The notes: a model not told the origin generated them from the letters alone. 64,000 nt of DNA from Lineus longissimus (GCF_910592395.1 NC_088324.1:8954953-9018952), one strand, 5' to 3'. Shown: positions 11,401 to 26,200, counted from the first letter of the stretch. Numbers and translations: made by a program.

Positions 11401-14400
11401 GGGGCGATGAAATGATAGTTTCACGCATGGACGACCTCTCACCCCAAATCCACTTATGGGGGCAGTTGCTCAATAGGACGAGATGAATGCCTAACGCGGC
11501 GGATGGTTGTCTGCGGACTCCTTGTCATTCTTTGCTTCGGGCTGGATTGCATTCCTGACCTGCTTCGAATTCTGATAGTCTTTGAGAAACAGAACTGATA
11601 GCCTATGAGAAGACAGTTCATGGCTTATTTTGATGACCTCCATGATTACAAAAAAGGCAAAATATCGGTTTTACCAAACATTTTAACGGTTTGTATGTAG
11701 GATGGATCCATTATCTCGCCATAAAGAAGCAGCCGCGGACTGGATACGTGAGGGGGGTGGGGGTTATGTTGCTGGCCGGCGTATTGGAGAAAATTCTTCG
11801 AAAATGAAATAGACCGTAAATTTTAGGAAGTTGACGTTCAAATACCCTATTTCCCGGTGACGTATGTTCCTTCTCGGATCCTGATTCCATCCCTGATAAG
11901 GTTCATGTACAAAGACTATGTCTGCAAATCGTGAGCACAAAGATTTTGAATGTTGGTCCGTTGACATGGCAAAACCTTGTCCTCAAACGACCGGTGTCAA
12001 ACACCTCCATGTGCCGAGAGGTGTTGAAAGATTGTTTCCTCCAGTCCACCGTTGCCAGGTTCATTGCCGTGGCAGAATATCTGCAATGGTGATTTTCACA
12101 TGATCTCGAGGTCAGGTCAGCATTTTGAGGGCATGGAATTAAGGCTGTATGTCAAGAACGACACTGGTAACATTTCTCCTACGTGGAGGCCAGTACTTGT
12201 AGTAGTCCGAATAAAAGAGATGATCCCTCATGCAATAACCAACCTGTGCTACTAATCCCAAGTATCTTTACTTGGTTCGCAATGGACTGGTTGCCTTCGC
12301 ACTAGTGGTGCAGCAGCCCAGGTTTTGCCAGTGCGGGTACAGCCTTGGCTGGAAGATGAACCCCCTCCTGTCTGCTCACCATAGTTTGTTTTACTGTCTT
12401 CTCACAAAACTTTGTGTGACTGACTGTCTTTGATAATACATGTATGAGGGTTTTATGATTTGGGGTGTTTCTGTTCTACTTCCTCCTCGACAGCTGCCTC
12501 GCAAACCAGAGCTATTCTCATGCCCCCTCCCCTCTTTCTTCATCCTGATAATGTGGGGGCTTCGTCCCAGTTCAGTTTGTTAAGTCAGAGTGAGCGACAA
12601 GAAATTCATGAGCTATCCATGCCCCGCGAGGTCACAATCAGAATGAGGACATTGGAATCAATGCCTGCTGTGACATTCCACACATGGCACACAGTTACAG
12701 TTATTCTGGAGTCTCCACGAGTACCATAAATGTATAATTTCTTGAGATTTATTGGGTTGTTGAGTTTGTCATTGTTTTAGGAAGCCACTAGTAAACATTG
12801 GAAGGTCACACTGGGACACACACCAAGTCTTGTCAGCTTGTTACTCCGATATTGGAGCAATAACATTTATTGTAGGTGAACTTTAGCGCAGATTAAACTA
12901 CCAATCCAGGCTATAAATGTGATAAAGTGCAAATTGAGTCGAGGGATTTAGGGGATGGGGCCTTGAGAATGTAGTATCATTTAAGCGTTGCCAAGAAAAG
13001 GTCTATCGGACGGGTTAGTGGGCCAGGGCCCCAACTTTGTTGACCCACGCATCGGAATGGAGGTCAAAGCTTGTACCTATATTCCCAAATAGGACAGGGT
13101 TGGGGTGGGGGGATTTATCTCGGAGCCTCGCCGTTGGTAACAGGTTCCAAGTCAGGCAGCTTGACATTATCGTACTTGGGTCTGTAAGGTGAATCCGCTA
13201 ACTGTGACTTGCGACTCTACCTTATTATCGTGGCGGAAAACAGAGAAAACCGAATCCGTGCCTTTCAAATTATTTTAGTAACATCATCAGTACAAAATCA
13301 GCGCAAGTGTCATTGATGTGAAAATTACTTTGACAGACAGACAGTGTTCTGTGATTTAATGAAACCCTCATGGAACGCTGATACTGCTGGTCCTGGCGCC
13401 GATAACCGCTGGCCCTTTTGAAAAATACATGATTACGAGGACATCAAAATTAGGTGTAGCCTCCATCATGCACTAAACTTTGAAACCCATACATAGGGCG
13501 GAAACAACAAAAGTAATGACTGTCCTTCAGATCATTTTCATGTAAGTTTCAACATCACAAAATATCTCTCGGCGGATGTTTCCCTCCATGACTCAACGAA
13601 ACCCAATGTAATACGCCAATCTCGAAATTTGATTACGCAAATATTGTCACAAACTCGATATCCTGCTGTGCGATCGTCATTAATGCTAATCGTCTTATTT
13701 TTACGACAATAGCAATGGCGTCAAACGGAAATTGCCACTTTTCGATAGGAATCATTTGGTTGAGTTAACGATGTTGATCACTGATAAATTAGACGAATGA
13801 ATGGCGATGTCAATATTGAAGAAAAAAACGATGTTTCCATGACAAGAGGAGTAGCGGCTATTGCTAACATAGATCCATTGAACAAATTTCAACAGTTCTG
13901 CCCACCTCTTCTACACTCTGGACGCAGTAGACCGGCCTCGTCCCTCACCGTGAGATCCAATTTGGATAATGCTCCGGACTGCCCCCGGAGTCTAACATCT
14001 TCTTGAATTATCAAGGGTCCCGGTCGTATTCACCTTAAAATCTCCATCGCTCCTAAAGTGGAATTGAGCAATCAATTTGTAGATGTTGATTCGGGTTGGT
14101 CACATGCATGTACATGTACCTAGGCATGATGCGCTTGTCGTAGATTCGTTGGCAAAAGTACATGTACATTGCGATTGCCTCTTTCATCGCCACAGACGTA
14201 TATGGCGTAGGCAGGGGAGAAGAAGAGGGTGCAGTACCCCTTGAAGTATTTCAAAAGTTCTGCCGTAAGCCGTTTTTATTTTCCCGAAAAAGCTTTAACG
14301 GGAATGCATCCAAATGCCTTACTGTTGATATCTTGCTTTCCTTCCGGTTCCTTTCTCGAAGCTCTTCTGGCGGTATGGTACAACCACCTTCATTTGTCGT

Positions 14401-17400
14401 GTTATTTTGTTTACACTAAACAGCTATCATATCGACAGTAGAGCTCCGATATAGACCTAGTCCACAGGTGAAACTCCTACTACAAACCAACCTGATAATG
14501 AGAAAGGTCTAGGAATCGAAACCTGATATTCTTGGCGTTATCTGATCAGGAAGCAGTGCAGTGCCTATTCATGAAGGCCTCTCTGATCTCATTTGCTTGC
14601 TCCTTTCCTTACACGTTATCGGGGAGTTCATGATTCGACTCAGTCCGACCTCAGCTTCACCATTGAGTGGTTGGTCTCCCTGGTTGTGTTCGGCTCGAGA
14701 ACTTCTTTTATTTGCCCTCATACCACAAGCTACGTCACCTGCCGGCTGGCATTTTCGGCTGGGAGGTTTTTTACCATCACCAAAAATCTTCTCTTACATA
14801 GTCATTCTTTTCTGCACGCCACTTTGGTCTCCTGCGCCTCAGGTGTCACTCCCAAGTGTCATTTCTGGAGCTTGCCGGCAGTGACTTTCCGTGAGAAAAT
14901 ACTACGAATTATCATGCATATGTAAACTCTTTGAAAGTCATTCATACGTTATTGACGTGCGAAAGCCAGGTCCTGAAGCCAATACATTAAGTATAAAATC
15001 AATGTAACAGATCAATACATGTGTGTACACAGCAGTAGGAAGGCTACATCTGACACTGTCATCACTGTGTCAATATCGTAGAATATGCATAGGAGCTTGA
15101 ATAAGTTTTGAGTTAATATTGTTTTATGTATTCTTGTGTTACATCCCGAACGCATACCAGCAAATGTCAACAGCAGCCTGATCATGGATTCCAGCAGATG
15201 GCTTGCTCCTGGGTCGGTTGTTACGTCAGAAGTAATCGGTCTCTGACCAGTCAGGGATTCCAATTAGGAATTCCGAGCTAGCTAATGGTCGATTCTGTAG
15301 CAAGATTCCCGTTCCGGTTTTGCTGTCCAAGACGCTGGTCTTAAGCATCGAATGCTTATATCAGCACTATCAGCCTGGACTGTCAGCACTGTCCATGTGG
15401 ATGATGGGGATAGCAGTTCGAGGGTTCTGTTTAAGAGTTGCTTCAGATTCCCGGACTGCATACAGCGCCGGTTAATGCCCGGCTTCGCTTTTAAAGTTCC
15501 AAGTTGGCTCTTCGAAAGATGCATAAAATACGTGCTCAGATACGTCACCTGTGTCATCACCGCCAGGGTAAGTGTAAGGCTGGAAGTGACATTCTTGATA
15601 AAGGCAATAAGCTGAGCCTACTCTGCCTTTAACTGCGGACAGATGGACGTCTGAGGGTTAAGAAACCGCATACATCTCGATCATGTTGATGCTTGTCCTG
15701 GTATCTCAGAGGGATTCCAGGCATGTTTTGAAGTATGGATCTGATTTCCGATGATGGAAATATCCAGCCAGTGAGATCGAGCATGTCGAGTGCATGGCAT
15801 ATAGTACTAGTCTTTCAATGTTATGGTCCACTGGTTCACTCATCATTCATCAATTTCCGTATCTCACATCGGAGTGAAATGAGCCGAGATTACATGATAC
15901 AAGAAAACGACGTGTAGCTGAGCCTTCGCAGCCATGACTTTGACATCGCGTAAACGGCTGGTAAAGCTAGGTGTACCCGACATTGGCCACTATGGGGCTG
16001 CTCGATGGAGCAGTTAGCCATTGGATTCGGGTTGAGCTTTTTTAGAGCTAGTGCGCCAAGGCCGGAGCCAAGCGTGGACTGGTACGGGTCGGCGAGAACA
16101 TTCGGGATTGGCTTTTTTTCTCGACGACCCAGTAGATCAGCTTTTGGAGATGTTTGTTTCAATGAATCACTTGGTCATCGCTCAGGAATTCTAATTTATC
16201 GAAAATGAAACTTTTTCAGAATGTTTGGGAAGTCGGTGGTAGGCGGGTGATTCACCTAACTTTACAACTAAAGATTTGGTAGACTCCACGCCTCGTTCTC
16301 GACAACATCAGACAGGCCACCGCGGTCGGAGAGACTGTTGCAAAGGCGGCCAAGAGCTGAATTGAGACCTACCTTGATGCCCAACTATGCAGGAAGTAGA
16401 GTAAAATGTATATATCGGATGACCAGGTGCTAATAAGTGTTGGTCAGCAATACTTACTTTGAGTAGATGGTGTGAGTTATTTATTACAAACGCTGGGTAA
16501 TTAACAATTCTGATAGGTAACCTTGTAGACTAAGAGGCTGCTGCCTTCTTGTCATACCAACTTCTCTAGCCGAGCAAAAGCAACTTCGATAGAACCAGGT
16601 CAGAACATAAAAAGCCTATCGATGAATTACAAGTGTAAGAGAAGCATAACATAGTACTTATGGTTTATATTCCAAAAATAACGGGCCTTGCGATTCCTAC
16701 TTTCGAGAAAGTGTTTAGTAGTATCGCTATATGCGATATAAAGGGAAGGTAAGCTACTCAGAATTGGCTTTGGTATAATAGTGCCAAATAATATCAAACT
16801 AATCCTCTTTCTCAACTGCATTCGCAGTATTCATAGCCCCACTGTGCAGACAATTATAAAACCTTGCTGAAGCTTCCATAAAATCTAGGAGTGTCCTCAA
16901 ATGCCGTTTGACCACGGCCAAATTATTATTTATTTGACAAATGGTTTGTTTGTGTACATCACTCACGGTCATTTATCAAAGTGGAGTCGCGTGCCCCCAA
17001 AAGTTCAGCCGGACAACGAACCATACTATCCCAATGTATCTACTTGTATCAATATTTACCATTGCATTATCAGTTATCAAGAGACTTGTCAATATCGGGA
17101 GGTTAATGGTAGTGGACCGACTGACATGAGCGGTCAGGTTACGTCGGGCGCGCGAAGAATCTGATAACCGCTGACCCCGAAGACCTTGCTGACCGATGTC
17201 CGATCTGCAAGCAAGCTAAGTAAACAATTTGCTCGTTGCAGATATACAAAGAAGTGTTTGACCAGGAGGCCCAGCCTCTGCAAGTTTTTCGCTAGCTTGT
17301 GAACCTATTCTACTTGCTGACCGAATAGTTGGGGCGGGCCGCTGACCTCGATCGGACGATTTCCCTCACTGACATCCTAACCTAAAAGACGTATGCCGAA

Positions 17401-19428
17401 TGTTGTGCATGACCCATCAACGACAACGGAAGGTTGTAAAATGGGCTTGCAACGATATTGTGTGGATATTTTTAAGGTGTTTTATAGTTGAAGCACGTAG
17501 AGCTGTTGTAAACTGCAACTCTCTTCTTTGAACTCTTCCCCTACCCCAGCAGCGGATCCACCACCACATGTTCTAAATGCCGAAGTTGTGGAAGTAATTA
17601 CGGGAGCATATAGCACCTGTAAATGATACTCGATCGGTTGTGATGTATGGGCGGGGGGGGGGGGTTGTTAGGTCACTGGACGTTCAGCATTTGTACCATG
17701 TAAATAGTGATGCTGCAGGTAATGCGGAAAGATGCGAAACCTTTGGTCCACAACACGGTGCTCAATCGAATGGTAGCCTACCCGCAATAGACTCACCGAC
17801 ATGCCCGAGTGTTTCTCAAACGGTATTTAGAGTGGTGAAATGCTCTCCTTACGCCTCTCAATTTCAAAATATCAATGACAGGCTGGTCTATTGTTGCTCA
17901 TCCTGACATAATCAGTGATTTTCAATATATTCCGCCTCTCACGAGGTAGGAGTGTCAAAAACCTGTATCTCGGGATGATTGTTACTGGAAATCCAATCCC
18001 CACGCTACAGCGGTCATATCAATTGGGCACCGCTGAAATGCTAGATGGACATATGGTCATGAATAGGATGCTGTAGCGCATCCTCGGGCACTACAACATT
18101 CGAAAATCGGTTCTATTTCCAAATTAGTCGGATACCGGCATAGTCCTTTGGTGATGGTACATACCGAAACATAAGATCGATCGCCCACTAGGGCAACATT
18201 AAGTAGTTAAGGTACTAAAAAACAGTAAATTGCGGTCTAGTTTTCACGCGTAATTACGAATTGAATGGCTGTTGATGGCATGGACAATTGTGTTATTCGG
18301 GATGAAAACTTAGTTATTCTTCGCATGTACATGTAACAAGTCCATGGTTATTGTCACAATGGATGAATGTTTTATCATGTCTGGTAATTACTGCATCAAA
18401 ACATCGGGTATTTTACCGTCGAGATGATGCAAAATATATTATAATATATTCCTGTCAAGTTCATATGAGGACATATATTTTAAGTATGAACTCGAATGGG
18501 ATGAAAGCTAACCGTTCATAAAAGCTTCCATAGAACAGTCACACTTTGTGTAAGCACCCTACATCATTTGCATTTGTTAAGTAATAAAACTGGTGTCTTA
18601 GGGCCCTCACGTGGATGGGACGATGTCGAGAGAGCCCTCCTGGTTTTTGCCAGTGTCCCTTGCTTCAAACTGCCTTCGCGTTCTTTCTAACCGCTTCGTC
18701 AGAGTTCATAAGTCAAGTGATACGCTCCGTATTGTCCACAGGGGTAACTCTGAGGTCCACCTAAAACATTCTGGATGCCGAACCACCGCTCGTCGTCTAG
18801 AATGCTCTACGATGGTGTGGGTAATACATAGCCGATACACCCACTATTTTGCCCCAGGCAGCAGCTGCAGATAAATCGCTAAGGTTTAATTTCAGACATC
18901 ATCCTTACTTTTCGGTTTCTTGCGTGCGAGGATGTCTATCAAGTCTATCAAAGCAGGTGCTCTCTCTCCGGTGCTAAACCTCCGCCTTGAACTTCCTCTC
19001 TGTGGGTCTTGGCCTGATCTTCCTCTTCTTGAATTGTAGGCTATATTTAGGTAAGATAATTTTAGTTTCTAGCGGCCGCTACCTTGCATAACAGGTGTTT
19101 GCATCTCTACATTTCTACCGAGCCTCGTCAACACTTAAAGCACCGCCATCGCAGCTGCCGGTCGATTCTTGGCCACTGACCGGAGATCTCCAATCGGGCG
19201 TCACAAAAACTGATTTCACCGATTCCTCTTTGCAGCTCTTGACTGCTACGCGGTTGGGGGACAGTTCTTGAACAAGCAATTCTAATCAGATATGTGAGAA
19301 GGATGATGTGCCCTTTGTCTCCGCCATGTCGAAGCATTGGATCCTGGTTACTCTAAGACTGGATGAATCGTTAGTTCTGGTTTGAATTGATGCGCATCTC
19401 TACTGATTAATTGGGAGTTAATCTAACG
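8413..19428. other. Intergenic, no supportable gene
   Basis: Open frames here are short, overlap on several frames and lack convincing splice sites or recognisable domains. Homopolymer runs occur (a G run near 8907 and another near 17647). A short dispersed repeat lies at 17919-17982. Nothing else was identified with confidence. Confidence 0.5.
17919..17982. repeat. Dispersed repeat shared with 49127-49210
   Basis: TTTTCAATATATTCCGCCTC followed by ACGAGGTAGGA and CCTGTATCTC is found again at 49127-49210 in the same order and orientation. The second copy has a 25-30 bp longer spacer. Family unknown. Confidence 0.55.
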
Positions 19429-19546
19429 ATGGCAGCCGTGGTGAAGCGCATGATCAGTCAAGCTCCTGCAGGTGCTGCATTTCTCTTGGCTCTGACCTTC
19501 ATTATCTGCCAAGCATTCGGCAGTTTTGGTGTCGGTCTCAGTACAG
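19429..19546 (+). CDS. Candidate first exon encoding a signal peptide
   Basis: From ATG 19429 the frame reads MAAVVKRMISQAPAG and then a hydrophobic core AAFLLALTFIICQAF ending in small residues, a convincing secretory signal. Possible donors are at 19541 (GTACAG) or 19547 (GTTCGT); both leave phase 1, the same phase as the signal-peptide exon of the gene at 40011. The rest of the open frame to 19623 looks like intron read-through. No downstream exons could be joined, so this may be the 5' end of an unfinished or lost secreted-protein gene. Confidence 0.33.
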
Positions 19547-21661
19547 GTTCGTCAGAAATCGTAGGAGCTTACTCCCAACTGATTTGTCTGTCGGGAAAAG
19601 AACTTGGCCAAAGAATCAGATGAGAGAACTTGTCTATCTTCTGGACCACACGAACCATGCAGCCCCAAGTGTTTACACAACGCCCCATCGAAAACCCAAC
19701 AAGTACTTTCAGGTGGTTTTCAAGCTTTTCATTCTTGAGTAGAGTGCATTCAAAGATTGTAAGTTTTTCTACTATTTGCTCAAGATAAATTACCTACGAG
19801 ATGGTCACCCAAATACCGGATCCATGTAAAACCCGGAAACCTACTTGTACTGCTGTTTGGAGCATTGCGGGATGAATTGGAGACAGAAGAAAAAAAGTGT
19901 CCCACATTTGCTACTCATTGCAAACCTGCTGCAACCGATACAACAATGCACCTAACGGGGTGTTTTATTGCTAATCACGGTCTTTAAGAGTACAAAGGTC
20001 TGGAACGCCTTTTCTAGCCTTTAGGAATGAACGTAGTGCCAGATTGAGGCTCATGATATTCTACTTGTTCATCATGTTCAACAATCCTGGTTAAAAAAAT
20101 GAAAAATTTACTTCCACGGTAGGTAGACAAGATTTTTTACTGGCACGGTGTTGCCATGAATGCCTCACAATTTTGTGAACCAAATCTACAGGTGTGCAGT
20201 TACATGTACATGTAGCTGGTAAGTGAAAAGTGCGATACAGGTTTGGAGCAGGTATGCTGACTGTAAGCATCCAGAGTGAAGGACGGGGCTATTGCCACAT
20301 TTTCTACATTTTTCCATCTGTTTGATGGTCATTCCAGATCACGCCCTTCCACAGGCTTTTCATCTGCACTAGCGGGGCTCTTTGATTGCTCGTGTGCTTC
20401 TTATCTGATGCTGCGTCTTACTTCATTCTGATCAATCCAATCCGCACTTTAGCAGGGATGTATTTTCGCAAGGTGATCTGCGAGCCTTGTGTGTCTCGAT
20501 GAGACTCTGCCGCTGTGTGGTTTGACATTGTCTGACTTCCTTGTTGCATTCAGCTACAGCTTGTACGAAATTCTACGGTCTGTAGATATGACCAGCCTGC
20601 ACCCTCGGTCAATCGCTTTCCTCCACTTAAGTGTGGGAGAGTTCAGAACCTCTGGCCGGGTTTGCGCCTGACGCCATGACAGTCCCCAATGATTAGAGGT
20701 CTGTTCTCTGTATTTGGCCATTGGCATTGAGGACATCTTGTCACTTCTGCAAGTGGCCTCGTTCTCACCACAACTGTGCATCAGGTAGCTCTCCTATACG
20801 AGCTACCCGGGCCTGATCTAAGAGTTTTCTAACATGCCCCTTCTTAGAGTGCCTCTCTCCAGCGGTCTCCACCCCTGACTGACTCACTGCAAGCAGAAAC
20901 ATGAATACAGGAACGCAAGAATGCAATCAAAGCACTTCCCAAGGACAAGCAGAAATGCAATTCTATCTATTACACGATTAACAAGCACTTCATCTGGCTA
21001 CACTAACTTTAGAACATTAAAACATTTCTGCTTCGCCGAAGTGTTTGCAGCGGTTTTGGTCGCTTTGCTTTGTTGACCGTCAAGGATGCGAGCGCACATC
21101 GCATGTTTGTTTAAAGGGACTATAGGTAGGAGTTTTACGATCCAATTAATGATCTCTTCGGTGACTCATGCGCAGTTAGCGGTTTTGGTCGCGATGGATT
21201 CAGCAATGTTTTTCTGGTACATGTACATTGTAATTCCGATGTACTGTGAGGCGGGCGAGACTCGTGTCGGCGAATATGTGCAACTTAATCTGACCTACCA
21301 TACGCTGATCTACATAGTCTTCCTTTAAGAATGATTTGTAGTGCTTGCGATTCAAGTAGGGCCATACATGTTCGTTGTAAAATTTGCGTTTCAAAAATAT
21401 CTCCATAGTGATATTTGCATTAGTGGCAGTTGTTCATATGGAAACAGATGCGCCATCGCACTGTACCTTCTAAATGAACTTGGCAATGTACAACACATAT
21501 GTATGGTGAAAAAAAGGCAAATTCATATCGCATATTCCACAATAATTGGTGAATGATACGTGGGATGAATAATGCATAACATAACTAATGAGCATTACCA
21601 TGGAGACACTAGAAACGCCATTAGTTGATTGTGGATGCGTTTAAGTTGATAATTCGTCCAT

Positions 21662-21850
21662 GCGGGACCTCTCGTAGCAGACACCCCCCTATTAAGTACA
21701 CTCTCTCTGTTACGGGACTCTCACAGTTTTGGACCCAAATTGGTTCTTGCCATTCAATTGGACCTCTCTGATCAGGATACCTCTCTAGTAAGGACAGCAC
21801 TTATCGATCGCGCCGGTCCCGAGAGTTTCCTGAATAGAGCGGTTCAACTG
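21662..21850. mobile_element. Diverged second copy of the pogo/Tigger-like MITE
   Basis: Read on the minus strand, it begins TA-CAGTTGAACCGCTCTATT and keeps the blocks CTCGGGAC, GTGCTGTCCTTA and AGAGAGGT in the same order as the copy at 4737-4931. The far end is eroded. A TA target base pair remains at 21851-21852. Confidence 0.6.
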
Positions 21851-22390
21851 TACGGCGCCTGAGTATTCATTTACCAGAAAAACTTAAAAAAAACGTACAG
21901 TATAACATCTAAACAAGCTTGGTCTGTGCATTGCCTGATATACGGTGAAAGGACAAGTGGCACTCGTATTTCATAGTTTATATTCCAGCAACGAGGCATC
22001 GGTGAACCTGCACTGAAAGTTTAGTCAGACGCGGGTCTGTATAACTAAAAAGAGCTAGCTACGAACTGTAAATCAACAGACACATTTGGAACTAAACTTA
22101 AGGTTGAGCAAGTTAAGTTTCACCAACTGTGATAAATTTGAGGCAGCACTCTTCTGCGATTATGAAAGTAACAGAGGCTGTTCATAGCGATCCATCCGGA
22201 AATTCCTCTGCAGCAGTGATGTTGTAGTTCACTCCCACTGTGATGTTGCACAGACTCGGCTGCACCTTCCCATTTAGATAACTGTACAGTCATGTTGCTA
22301 TCTAGTTTAGGCCGGGTTAGGTATCCGCCAATGATGTGAAAGAGATGCAATGCAACAGAGTGAAGACCCAATGGAGCAATGCTATAATAC

Positions 22391-23294
22391 CGATTGGTTG
22401 TATGTGTTCGTCAAGAACATCCCTCTCCCGTGTACTGTAATATCTGTCTTCATACGAAGGTGAACACTGATTGCTTATGTCGTTTAGAGACTTGGCCATG
22501 ATCTCGGACGGCTGAAGGGATGCGGCAGCCTCTGTACGGTAGCTAAAACAAACTCCCGACACTAACCTTGCACACCCGATGCCGACCTTAACAAATCAAA
22601 TTACCATAATTTACATTCCAAACACTTGCAAAAAGCATTCTTGGGTCAAAGGCCAATTTAGCAGAGGCGTTCCAATAATTTACAAGGCTGCTAATTGTTG
22701 GTTGTTTTGCAGAGGGAATATGTTGCACTGACATTGTAAGTAGTTGAAACAATAAATAGTAACACTATGACACAGTCTTACCGCTTTAAAGGGAAAGCGG
22801 TCGAATACGAAACTGGGCTTTGGCCTACGCTGTAACATCCTCGAATACCAAGATCAGTTGCGTGCTCTTCACTCTTATCTGGAGGTATTGCCCGGTGAAA
22901 TGTCCTGAAGTTCATGTCTCATGATGGCTCTGTAGTAGCCAGAAGATGAACTAAGGCTTTCAAATTGTAAGTCCGTGTCCTTCAGAGCATGCAGACATTC
23001 GCCATTACTTTTGATAACTCGCATGTCTATAGTGTTGAGGACAAAATAAACCAGAAATTAGACTCTACCAAACCGTCCTCAAATTCATTTACTGTAAGTG
23101 GCACGTCATGAGGTGTTTTGCGTAAAACTCATTCCGGATATGTTCGATCAATGGACGTATTTTAACAGTAGATGATGAGTTCTTGTCAAATGATGTGACA
23201 GTCACCGAGAGACCATGACAATCCTCTTGATATCCGCGATGAAATGCACAGGATGTAGACACAAAGAGGGTTACTGGACTACGTTTAGATATGG
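22391..23294 (-). CDS. Candidate two-exon fragment of an unrecognised gene
   Basis: Two minus-strand blocks join in frame. Exon 23093-23294 has acceptor CTTATCATTACAG and donor CA|GTAAAT, enters in phase 1 and leaves in phase 2. It encodes VTLFVSTSCAFHRGYQEDCH...IRPLIEHIRNEFYAKHLM. Exon 22391-22542 has acceptor AGTTTGTTTTAG, enters in phase 2 and encodes YRTEAAASLQPSEIMAKSLN...SYEDRYYSTRERDVLDEH. Its donor (GTATTA) is weak. The matching phases, strong acceptors and biased composition favour real coding sequence; no family is recognised. A further open block upstream on the same strand (about 23898-24109, with several Cys) might belong to it, but its phase does not match. Confidence 0.35.
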
Positions 23295-26200
23295 CTGTAA
23301 TGATAAGGATAGAAGTCGGTGGTCTCAGTGGGTGAATATAACGTATGGGACAATATGCCAAGTAGATGTACAGTGCTGAACGTAACAGTTTATAAAATAA
23401 GCAACATAAAACAAACAGTAACAAGAAAGCGAAAAATCAACAAACGAAAATGTTAAAAAGAAAGAAAATGTAGGACGGACGACATCCCGCTGATAATGTG
23501 TTCTGGTTTGCGACAGGAAATTTAAAAAAAGAACTGCTCGAGTAAGAGCATATCACAAAATGCAATGAGTTGTACTGTTGCACTATTGGGAAATTTGGTT
23601 AAGAGTGCAAATCAACTGTGGTGTTTCTTATGCCCGTCTCAGTGATCACTGTCACTCCGCAATTCGGGTTCGCACCGGCCTCCAGGGACGCGAGCCAGGG
23701 CAGGGAGTGACCGAAGACTAAGCAGTGAAGTGACCAGAGACAGTAAGAGTAAGGCCGGGGAGGATCGTCCCAACCTTCATTGATACCATGAGAGATGAAT
23801 TATGTTTATCTGGGGATGTCTAGTTCCCTGTCAGGGTTTGGGGTTTTAATCACCACTATGTCAGCATTCAGGTAAAATGTCGTTGATGTCAGACATCAGT
23901 TTTTGATTTGGTCATTTAGAAGGGGGTCAGGAAGAAATGAAAAGCGGCCTAACCAGATTCGTTTTGCTTCAGGGTTAACAGTGGAGGTATCCGTACAACC
24001 GACATCGTAAAGATATCGATCAGTGCAAACACGCCCATACATGCCATAGCAATTCGTGTTAAATGATAGTCTTAGTCGGTGTCCTTTACTATCAAAATTC
24101 CAGTCCTTTCTGCAACGTGGTTCATTGTAAATGCTTTGATGTCTGTGATGATGGCTAATGTGGCTATACATGTGTTGCAGTACCACACGCCCATGACAAC
24201 TTTTTGAAAATTCGAGTCAAGTGCTGAATTCAGTCAGTTCAAGGGCCTTTCTCCTAATGTGTTAGACGTGGCTTGTCTGCAGCATAGTGGCATTGTTTAG
24301 GATAGCTTTCAAGACTGTATATCCTGCTGTGTCTTAGCCCAATTTCCCGACTAACATGCTATCCCCTTTCATCGTTTTTTTCCTCAAATCTGTTAAATTT
24401 GTATGGACTTACTCATGGACCATTTCCAACTGTTTTCACTGGCAAAATCCTATGCATTGCTGTAGATATCTAATTGCTGAACTCTTCAGAGTAGGTTGAA
24501 ATCAACGTCGTATTTCATGGTCGTCAACTGGCTCGTCGGGTCACGAATCTCAACGAACCACTGAAGTATAACCTTTGTGCACTATTAATGTTGATGTTCT
24601 TGTCTCTTCGATTCACCAAATTTCGTGAATTTGAGTAAAATTCAACGATTTTTGTTTGGAGAAGGGGCTCTTTATCTGAACACCTATGCATTACTCATCG
24701 TATGCCAGAAACAGATACCTTTTTGCATCTTGTCCACCGAAGTTTTTACATCAAGATGTCTCAATACCACGGCTACGTTTCATGGGGGTATGAGACCATG
24801 AAGTTCAGGGTGTTTTCTTTTATATATATGGACAGGCATAGGTTAGCAACATGAATGGTCCATTGGACAATATGGACTTGCATCCCAAGGTGACATTTGT
24901 AGGGCTGTGTTGGCCTCTGGAACAGCGTAAGCTCAGTGATAAAAATGGGTAGGCCTACATATAAGATGGTAGTTTTCATTTCACCTTGTTTATCCGGAAT
25001 AAGTGAAACATAAGACGTCCACAGACTAGGCGTAAACAAAAGTAGCCCAATACAGGCTACTTTCCAACGCAGATATATACATCTAAGGAAGGGAATTCAA
25101 TTACGATCAAGAAGATAAGTAATTCACCGTATCATTCACTCATATTGTTTCCAAATTTATTTATCTCACTTAACAGACTATCAAAGTCCAGCATGTTAAA
25201 ATTGATGCGGAGTATAATATATTTTCCGGATAATGATGCTTCACATTACTTTACGATGCGTCATGCAGTGGAATCGAATAATTTGCGTTCTCAATGGTGC
25301 TCAGGGTACAATTATGCAAGTCGCATCCATTGATTTTCTAAATCGTACTCAGAGACATTTTTCTGAGGTCATGACTGAGAGTTATAAGTGCAGGGCGACT
25401 CCCTTTTACTGCCCGAAATGTGTCCTCAATGATATACCGGAGACCGTCAGATTTTCGCGCCTCCTGGTCTGGCGGCCCACCAGCCTCCAAAATGGGCAGC
25501 GGAGAACACTGAATATCTCTGTCAGTGGGTTAGATATTCCACTAGAGTGAGTAATATCATGCATTCTAACGGAAGAGTTTGTTTTTGTTAGGAATCACAG
25601 AATTAGGATTCCAACTCCCATGTTTATGTTCATTTTTTAGACGCCGATGTCTGACTCTGACCACAACCATCTCTCCACAAGATGATTCATTCGATAAGCC
25701 CACGCCAAAGATAAGTTATGGCAAGGTGTCTTGGTTCCCAACGAGTTACACTTACCGTACAGAGCAAGGAATGCCTAAATAAATGGAGAAGTTCAAGTTG
25801 AAAACGAATGTGTGCCTTTAAGGTTTGACAGACCTCTAAAGACGTGAATGACCTGACTGAAGAGTACTCCGCTTCCTTGCCCCCTCCCCAAAGCCCCACC
25901 CACCCACCAAGTCAAATCAGCGATTTCATGATTAACCCTATACGAGAAGGGAGCTAGTCAGTGACTGGCACGACTCCATGTCTTGGAAAAAAGCCATGAA
26001 AGTTGCTCTTACCTGAGTAGTGTGATATGCAAAATGTACTAAGTAGTCTGTACTGGTATCGCATATACAAATCGGTTGGAGTTCGTTTAAATGATGGCCC
26101 ACCTCCCGTAGTTAATTGTAGGTGTTGCAACCAATCTATAGGCGGAAACTACAACAGAATACGTATGTTCTGTTGATGTGCACGACACTGCTGTACAGAG

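Noticed and set aside
12778-12882. Possible exon between TTGTTTTAG and GTGAAC
   Set aside because: Two frames are open across it, the donor is weak, and no neighbouring exon fits.
22716-22738. Possible 23-nt micro-exon (GTTTTGCAG ... GTAAGT)
   Set aside because: Good splice signals by eye, but no flanking plus-strand exons exist to give it a frame; chance occurrence is likely.
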